From NCBI GenBank assembly GCA_001953115.1, contig LSSL01001023.1:1-13650 (forward strand): a stretch of DNA of 13,650 nt, read 5' to 3'. Shown here one piece after another: positions 9,651 to 13,650 of this stretch (its first letter is position 1; each line of letters starts with the position of its first letter). Position numbers and translations under genes: made by a program. The notes under the pieces are model-generated. The model saw only the letters and a list, made by a program, of their open reading frames with translations, searched no databases and had not been told where the DNA came from. The stretch comes from Smittium mucronatum (Eukaryota > Kickxellomycota > Harpellomycetes > Harpellales > Legeriomycetaceae).

Positions 9651-9786
9651 AGCAAAAATGTAAAAATTAACATACTGACCCACAACCAACAAAGCATAAT
9701 CATGATGCATGTTCAAGGTTTAGCGAAAATGTTATTAACATTGGAAATAAACACTATGAAAACATATTTATTAACTTCCAGAACAT

Positions 9787-10032
9787 TAAATAAAAAAACT
9801 ATTTTCTTATAAAAAATGGCTACTCTTTCTTAGCCCAGCTTTGTCGTGCAGAATTACTAAAATAAAACCAATAACTTTTTCCCTCTATATGATATATGTG
9901 GGGAATCATATTGCTAACCCTTTCAGGGCCCACATAACAAAAATATCATTTATGCTTTTTAATACAAACGCTTTACTAAAAGCCGGCTTTTATAATTGGA
10001 CCGTTTTTAATTATGCAAATTTAGAAAATTAA
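9787..10032. pseudogene. Coding-like island around 9840-10032
   Basis: An 81-codon plus-strand opening from 9787 ends in TAA at 10030-10032 and has no early ATG (first Met near 9890). On minus, two adjacent frames give coding-like pieces, one containing INDIFVMWALKGLAI and the next EGKSYWFYFSNSARQSWAKK, as if separated by a frameshift. The strand cannot be decided. The minus pieces look more protein-like, which would mean a broken gene or transposon ORF. Confidence 0.2.
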
Positions 10033-10162
10033 AAATCAACGAACGGGAATCGAAAATATTTTTGGGTATGAAGGGATTAAAAGCAATTGATCACCTAAAC
10101 ACAGAATAATTTTTGTATGTTTTCACGATATGTCAATTTATTTTGAAAAATAGGATGTTTTA

Positions 10163-10282
10163 TTAAGATGAAAGCCCAATTTGTGCATCTTTTATTTCAT
10201 GACCAACACTTTTTTCCTTCTTCGCCAGATTGCCTTTAACATATAATTTTCTCAAGTTTGAATATATCCATTTTTTAATCAT
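10163..10282 (-). CDS. Small ORF or relic, 39 codons
   Basis: ATG to TAA on the minus strand, with a mixed and strongly charged composition (LRKLYVKGNLAKKEKSVGHE). The frame stays open for about 16 codons upstream of the ATG, so it is more likely a piece of a longer, broken frame than a complete small gene. No family is recognised. Confidence 0.2.
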   Translation of the reverse strand: MIKKWIYSNLRKLYVKGNLAKKEKSVGHEIKDAQIGLSS

Positions 10283-10931
10283 AATATGCAGCCTATTTTT
10301 ATATTGTTTAAATAAACATTACAAGATAAAAAAAAAATTAAAAAAATCAGTTAATTGAAATAAAGTATCAAAGCGTACAGAAAAGTAGTACAGTCTGTGT
10401 TAAAATAAATAATTTCAAAATTTATTCTACAAAAATGAAAAAGTTAAACTATCTATTATCAAAAAAATTTGATATTATTCCCGAGTGGTAAATGTTTCTA
10501 GTGGTTTTTACGGTATTGATTCTATAAGTTCCTAAAAAATTATCGTTATTAGCTAAAAAATATTAATTTCTTTTTTAAAAAAAAGTATTGAATGAGTTAT
10601 TCTTTTCAGGCCACACTTTTGTTTACTGTGCAAATAATTGGCATAATTAAATTTGAATAAATCAAACCAATAAAAAAGGAAAAAAGTGGTAGCTCTAATA
10701 TACTCCTTGTATTTAACCAATAGGAATTTTTATTTTGCAGATCTAATTTTGAAATCCCAATAGTTTTATAGAATACTCTACTGGTATATTTCCAAATTAG
10801 AAAAACAGCAGGAAATTATTAGTGAAGTGTCTGCTTTCAAAAATATCCCAGATAATAAAGCTTGATTAAATTTTAAAATTACATACTCCATAAGGTAGAT
10901 TACGTTCTTGAGTAGCAAATTATTATGTTAA
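10283..10931. other. AT-rich spacer
   Basis: No open frame of note. A TTTTATTTTGCAG string ending near 10740 resembles a splice acceptor, but no coding frame follows it. If the 10932-11123 remnant was a transposase, its N-terminal half would have been here and is not recognisable. Confidence 0.5.
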
Positions 10932-11123
10932 AAAATTAAGCGCCGACGAGTAAATTCCCGAAAACCCAAAATTTGCAATAAACGAAGGTTGGTTTTCAAT
11001 AGGTGGGTTATTTCATTTAAAAAAATTAAGCCGGATAAACCAATAGTATGGAATGAAAAGCGTATGTTTTTATTGGCGGATGGTAGGTGTAGAACTTGGA
11101 AAATACGCGAATTGTTAATTTAA
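10932..11123 (+). pseudogene. Decayed Tc1/mariner-like transposase fragment, 63 codons
   Basis: Open plus-strand frame bounded by TAA on both sides, no ATG, with clearly higher GC than its flanks. Landmarks appear in the order of the Tc1 catalytic-domain start: SRKP, then NKRRLVF, a Trp, then IVWNEKRMFLLADGRCRTWK. In Tc1 the equivalent region has SRKP, a basic NR/RL segment, W-S-D-E with the first catalytic Asp, then DG and a Trp. The first and last Trp of this segment are 16 residues apart in both. Here the catalytic Asp position reads Asn-Glu or is deleted, and the frame stops shortly after, so the element is dead. The resemblance is from memory, not an alignment search. Confidence 0.38.
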
Positions 11124-11178
11124 GGTTTGGAAATGCTTTTATGAGAAAGAATCGAATGATTTTACTGGCAGCATATAT

Positions 11179-11370
11179 TTACAAACTTTTGAAATTACGT
11201 TGAATTACGAGATTCTGTGGTACTGTGATCGATGTTAGCTTTCGTACAAAATTACGTATGGGCGAATTTTTTATCAAACCTTTAGAGGATTTAATTCCAC
11301 AAATGATAGCTGAATGCTCGGGTCTTAAAATGTGATGTTGTGTGATATTCGCAAATTGGATTTGCTGCAA
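11179..11370 (-). pseudogene. Coding-like minus-strand fragment, possible transposase C-terminus
   Basis: Open for 63 codons, starting at a TTG rather than ATG, and richer in GC than the surrounding DNA. The stretch HHILRPEHSAIICGIKSSKG followed by LIKNSPIRNF vaguely recalls the end of Tc1-like DDE transposases, where 'LPPxHxxxNPIExxWxxxKxxIxxN' precedes a helical tail. The NPIE motif is not intact. The plus strand also has a 42-codon opening here. Orientation is opposite to the neighbouring 10932-11123 fragment, so the two are not one simple copy. Confidence 0.22.
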
Positions 11371-11638
11371 TAAAATTTTTTCTATGAAATTATTAATATC
11401 GTTTATAATCCAAGTTGTGATAATTAGCCAATAATGCAGTCAGAAGAAAAAAAAATTCTGGTGGATGGATTATTTAGAGTGGGACGATCAAAAAAAATAA
11501 TTTTTTTGAAGTTGGCTATGCTTATAGGATTCTTAAAACTATATTTAATCAACTAGATCCTTCTAGGCTCATCTAAATATTTATCTTCTTTCCCATCCTT
11601 GGAGAATATCTTGATTTAAAATTTAGAACATTCTAAAG
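11371..11638 (+). promoter_or_regulatory. SHMT upstream region and probable 5' leader
   Basis: AT-rich stretch between a coding-like relic and the SHMT start. It should contain the promoter and transcription start, but I see no decisive core element. TATA-like strings, such as the one near 11540, are expected by chance at this composition. A small richer patch (about 11440-11490) has no long frame. Confidence 0.3.
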
Positions 11639-13392
11639 ATGGCTTTCTACAAATACGTAAGTTCAAAAATATCTTAATTTGAATTCGTGAATACTATGTA
11701 TAGATTAAGCAAAATTTGTTATATCTCTTCGTGTTTCTCAATATCCATCGATGTGTATTTCTTTTTCTAAGTTCTTGTATCACCCATTTAGGAACAAACC
11801 CTTAACAATCACCTCGAGAATGAGGATCCTGAAGTCTACAATATTATTCAACATGAACAATGGAGACAATTTTCCAGTCTTGAATTAATTGCTTCCGAGG
11901 TATGTTTTTCCTGACGTATTTTTCAAAAAAATTCATAAAATTTATCGATGGTTTCGAAGCTTTTATTTAAAAATCACCAATTTGATTTTAGAACTTTACT
12001 TCTCAAGCTGTTATGGATGCCAATGGTTCTTCCTTGACAAATAAATACTCTGAAGGTATTTCATCTAGCTTATCTTAAAACTTTTATTATTTCGCTCACA
12101 TTATTAATTAAGAGTTCGATACCACTCCTCTTTTTTTTATATATGAAGTAATTTTTTTTAATTTTTTTTAAAAAGGTCTCCCTGGAGCTAGATATTATGG
12201 TGGTAATGAGTACATTGATGAATTGGAGAATTTGTGCCGCAAGAGAGCCCTTGCAGCATTCAGACTCGACTCAGAAGAGTGGGGTGTTAATGTTCAACCA
12301 TATTCAGGCTCAACAGCAAATTTTGCTGCACTCACTGGAATCCTCAGTCCAAATGATAGATTAATGGGACTTGATTTACCTTCTGGTGGTCATTTGACCC
12401 ACGGTTATCAAACTGATAAGAAGAAAATATCTTCAAGTTCCATCTATTTCCAATCTATGCCATACCAAGTGGATCCCGCAACTGGTCTTGTTAACTACGA
12501 CATGCTTGAGCAAAACACACATTTATTCCGTCCCCAATTGATTATTTGTGGTGCCTCAGCATACCCCCGTGACTGGGATTATGCCAGACTTCGTAAAATT
12601 GCCGATCAACATAGCTCATACTTGATGTGTGATATGGCACATATTAGTGGTCTTGTAGCTGCCCAAGAACAAAACAACCCATTTGAGTTCTGTGATGTCG
12701 TTACAACCACAACCCACAAAACTCTCCGCGGCCCCCGTGCAGGTCTTGTATTCTTCCGCAAGTTGGCTCCAATCACTGGTAAGCCCACTGATTTGGAAAG
12801 CAAGATCAATTTCGCTGTTTTCCCCAGTTGTCAAGGTGGACCACACAACAACACAATTGCAGGAATCGCTGTTGCTTTGAAACAAGCTGCTTCCCCCGAA
12901 TTTAGAAATTATGCCAAACAAGTCAAACTAAATGCCCGAGTCTTGTCTGATGAATTGACTAGATACGGATACAGAATTGCATCAGGCGGTACTGATAACC
13001 ACATTGTTCTTTGGGATCTCAAGCCTGTCAACTTAACCGGTAGCAAAGTCGAAAAAATCTGTGATTTGGTAAACATAACCCTCAACAAAAACTCAATCGT
13101 TGGTGACAAAAGCGCCGTTACCCCAGGTGGTGTTCGTCTCGGTACATCTGCACTCACTAGTCGTGGGCTGGGCGAAAACGATTTCCTCAAAATCGCAGAA
13201 TTTTTGCACAGAACCGTCAAAATATCTATTGATTGCCAGGAACAGGCCGGTTCTAGATTACTCAAGGATTTCGTTAGAGTAGCTGAATCTAATGCTGATG
13301 TTGCTACTCTCCGCAATGAAGTTGAGGCTTTTGCCACCTCTTTCCCAATGCCAGGAATGGATTATAAGAACTTGAAAAAGCCAACTAATTAA
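11639..13392 (+). CDS. Cytosolic serine hydroxymethyltransferase, 468 aa, four exons
   Basis: PLP enzyme that converts serine plus tetrahydrofolate to glycine plus 5,10-methylene-THF, the main entry of one-carbon units. Exons by my reading: 11639-11656, 11792-11899, 11992-12055 and 12176-13392 (stop TAA). They join in frame to 468 codons, a normal eukaryotic length. Landmarks: ELIASENF (38-45), NKYSEG (59-64), [13 protein letters not shown] (69-81), GGHLTHG (around 136), DMAHISG with Asp216 and His219, the [10 protein letters not shown] site with Schiff-base Lys245, GGPHNN (284-289), and GGVRLGT with the substrate-carboxylate Arg384. The start is chosen because ATGG has A at -3 and opens a six-codon exon ending on GTAAGT. 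The protein begins near the conserved core with no targeting peptide, so it should be cytosolic. Oddities are a loop about six residues short after FFRK (258-259), Asn where GGPHNH is usual, Leu65 in EGLPG, and GTSA for GTPA. The family call is near certain; exon 1 is likely. Confidence 0.96.
11657..11791 (+). other. SHMT intron 1 (135 bp, phase 0)
   Basis: Donor GTAAGT, acceptor CCCATTTAG. CTAAG about 25 bases before the acceptor is a possible branch point. It follows codon 6 (Tyr) and precedes Glu7. Removing it places a Met-start exon in frame with the conserved N-terminal helix (DPEVYNII). Confidence 0.8.
11900..11991 (+). other. SHMT intron 2 (92 bp, phase 0)
   Basis: Donor GTATGT, acceptor GATTTTAG. 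It falls exactly inside the conserved motif IASE|NF. The reading frame and the family motif are restored only when these bases are removed. Confidence 0.93.
12056..12175 (+). other. SHMT intron 3 (120 bp, phase 1)
   Basis: Donor GTATTT, acceptor TTAAAAAG. It splits the Gly64 codon of YSEG|LPG. The acceptor lacks a pyrimidine run directly before AG, although T-rich tracts lie just upstream. The junction restores the conserved [12 protein letters not shown] motif. Confidence 0.92.
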
Positions 13393-13547
13393 AAGATATT
13401 AATTTCCTTTTGCCCAACTGCTTTGTCTTTTCATTATTTTTAAAACAATTTAATTGCTATTTTTTTCTTTTATAACCACTTTATATGCAATACATTTTCA
13501 CTTTCTTTATCTAAATGTTTGATTTAAATCCTTTTTAAACTTCAAAT

Positions 13548-13565
13548 AGCCCACCCATCGGGGCT
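13548..13565 (+). other. GC hairpin in SHMT 3' region
   Basis: AGCCC pairs with GGGCT across an 8-base loop. It is a compact GC-rich stem in otherwise AT-rich sequence, about 25 bases before the poly(A) signal. It could be a 3'UTR structure; no known element is recognised. Confidence 0.35.
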
Positions 13566-13589
13566 CATATTGTCTAATCTATTATTTTA

Positions 13590-13595
13590 AATAAA
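13590..13595 (+). terminator. AATAAA poly(A) signal of SHMT
   Basis: Canonical AATAAA about 200 bases after the SHMT stop, followed by a T/GT-rich stretch that fits a downstream element. In DNA this AT-rich a chance AATAAA is common, so the position supports the call more than the motif does. Confidence 0.5.
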
Positions 13596-13634
13596 TTTGT
13601 TTTGGATATTGTTGCCATAATTAGGTTTTTTTTT

Positions 13635-13649
13635 GGGGGGGGGGGGGGG
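13635..13649 (+). repeat. G15 homopolymer after a T9 run
   Basis: Fifteen consecutive G directly after nine T at the window's right edge, about 40 bases past the SHMT poly(A) signal. Such a run is not expected in DNA of this composition. It could form a G-quadruplex or be an indel hotspot. Homopolymer length may also be a sequencing or assembly error. Confidence 0.95.
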
Positions 13650-13650
13650 T

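Larger units (their letters stand above)
13393..13650 (+). other. SHMT 3' untranslated and downstream region
   Basis: T-rich on the plus strand directly after the stop. It contains the GC hairpin, the AATAAA signal and the terminal T9-G15 run described separately. No further gene begins before the window ends. Confidence 0.6.

Noticed and set aside
11371..11638. Riboswitch or folate/glycine-responsive leader upstream of SHMT
   Set aside because: No GC-rich conserved fold is visible, and this is a spliced eukaryotic gene.
12606..13337. Several open frames of 60-142 codons antisense to, or out of phase with, SHMT
   Set aside because: They are shadows of the strongly conserved SHMT coding exon.
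12223..13392. Reading SHMT as a 389-codon ORF starting at 12223
   Set aside because: The codon there is TTG, and the conserved N-terminal motifs lie upstream in three further exons.
1..13650. CRISPR arrays, operons, defence systems or prokaryotic mobile elements
   Set aside because: No regularly spaced repeats and no gene clusters. Introns and the poly(A) signal show nuclear eukaryotic DNA.

Overview
This is nuclear DNA of a eukaryote. The one firm gene, at the right end, is split by three GT-AG spliceosomal introns of 92-135 bp, uses the standard code and has a poly(A) signal. Base composition is strongly divided. Coding DNA is moderately GC (25 of 60 bases in 12481-12540), while most of the rest is extremely AT-rich (8 of 60 in 3001-3060). 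The protein is a cytosolic serine hydroxymethyltransferase (SHMT). Its sequence looks closer to the plant, stramenopile and amoebozoan type than to the fungal or animal type, so I favour an AT-rich protist. I cannot name the species.

Layout. 1-545 is a GC-richer block of unknown nature with strong inverted repeats and a possible minus-strand exon. 546-2084 is AT-rich desert holding one short coding-like remnant (969-1097). 2085-2600 is a second GC-richer block with long open frames on both strands and a good splice donor on each. 2601-7320 is desert, with a 106-bp segment bounded by 13-bp inverted repeats and a TA microsatellite. 7320-7560 and 8954-11370 contain scattered short coding-like islands on both strands. 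Several resemble parts of Tc1/mariner transposases and are best read as decayed transposon pieces. 11639-13392 is the SHMT gene, followed by a 3' region with a GC hairpin, an AATAAA signal and, at the window's end, a run of 15 G.

The SHMT gene is a stand-alone housekeeping enzyme of one-carbon metabolism, and nothing nearby forms a pathway with it. The rest looks like a transposon graveyard in an AT-rich intergenic landscape. I found no CRISPR array, tRNA, rRNA, operon or convincing new system. The unusual items are the long G runs in very AT-rich DNA, the bidirectional gene-like block at 2085-2600, the structured left-end block, and the scattered transposase-like relics.
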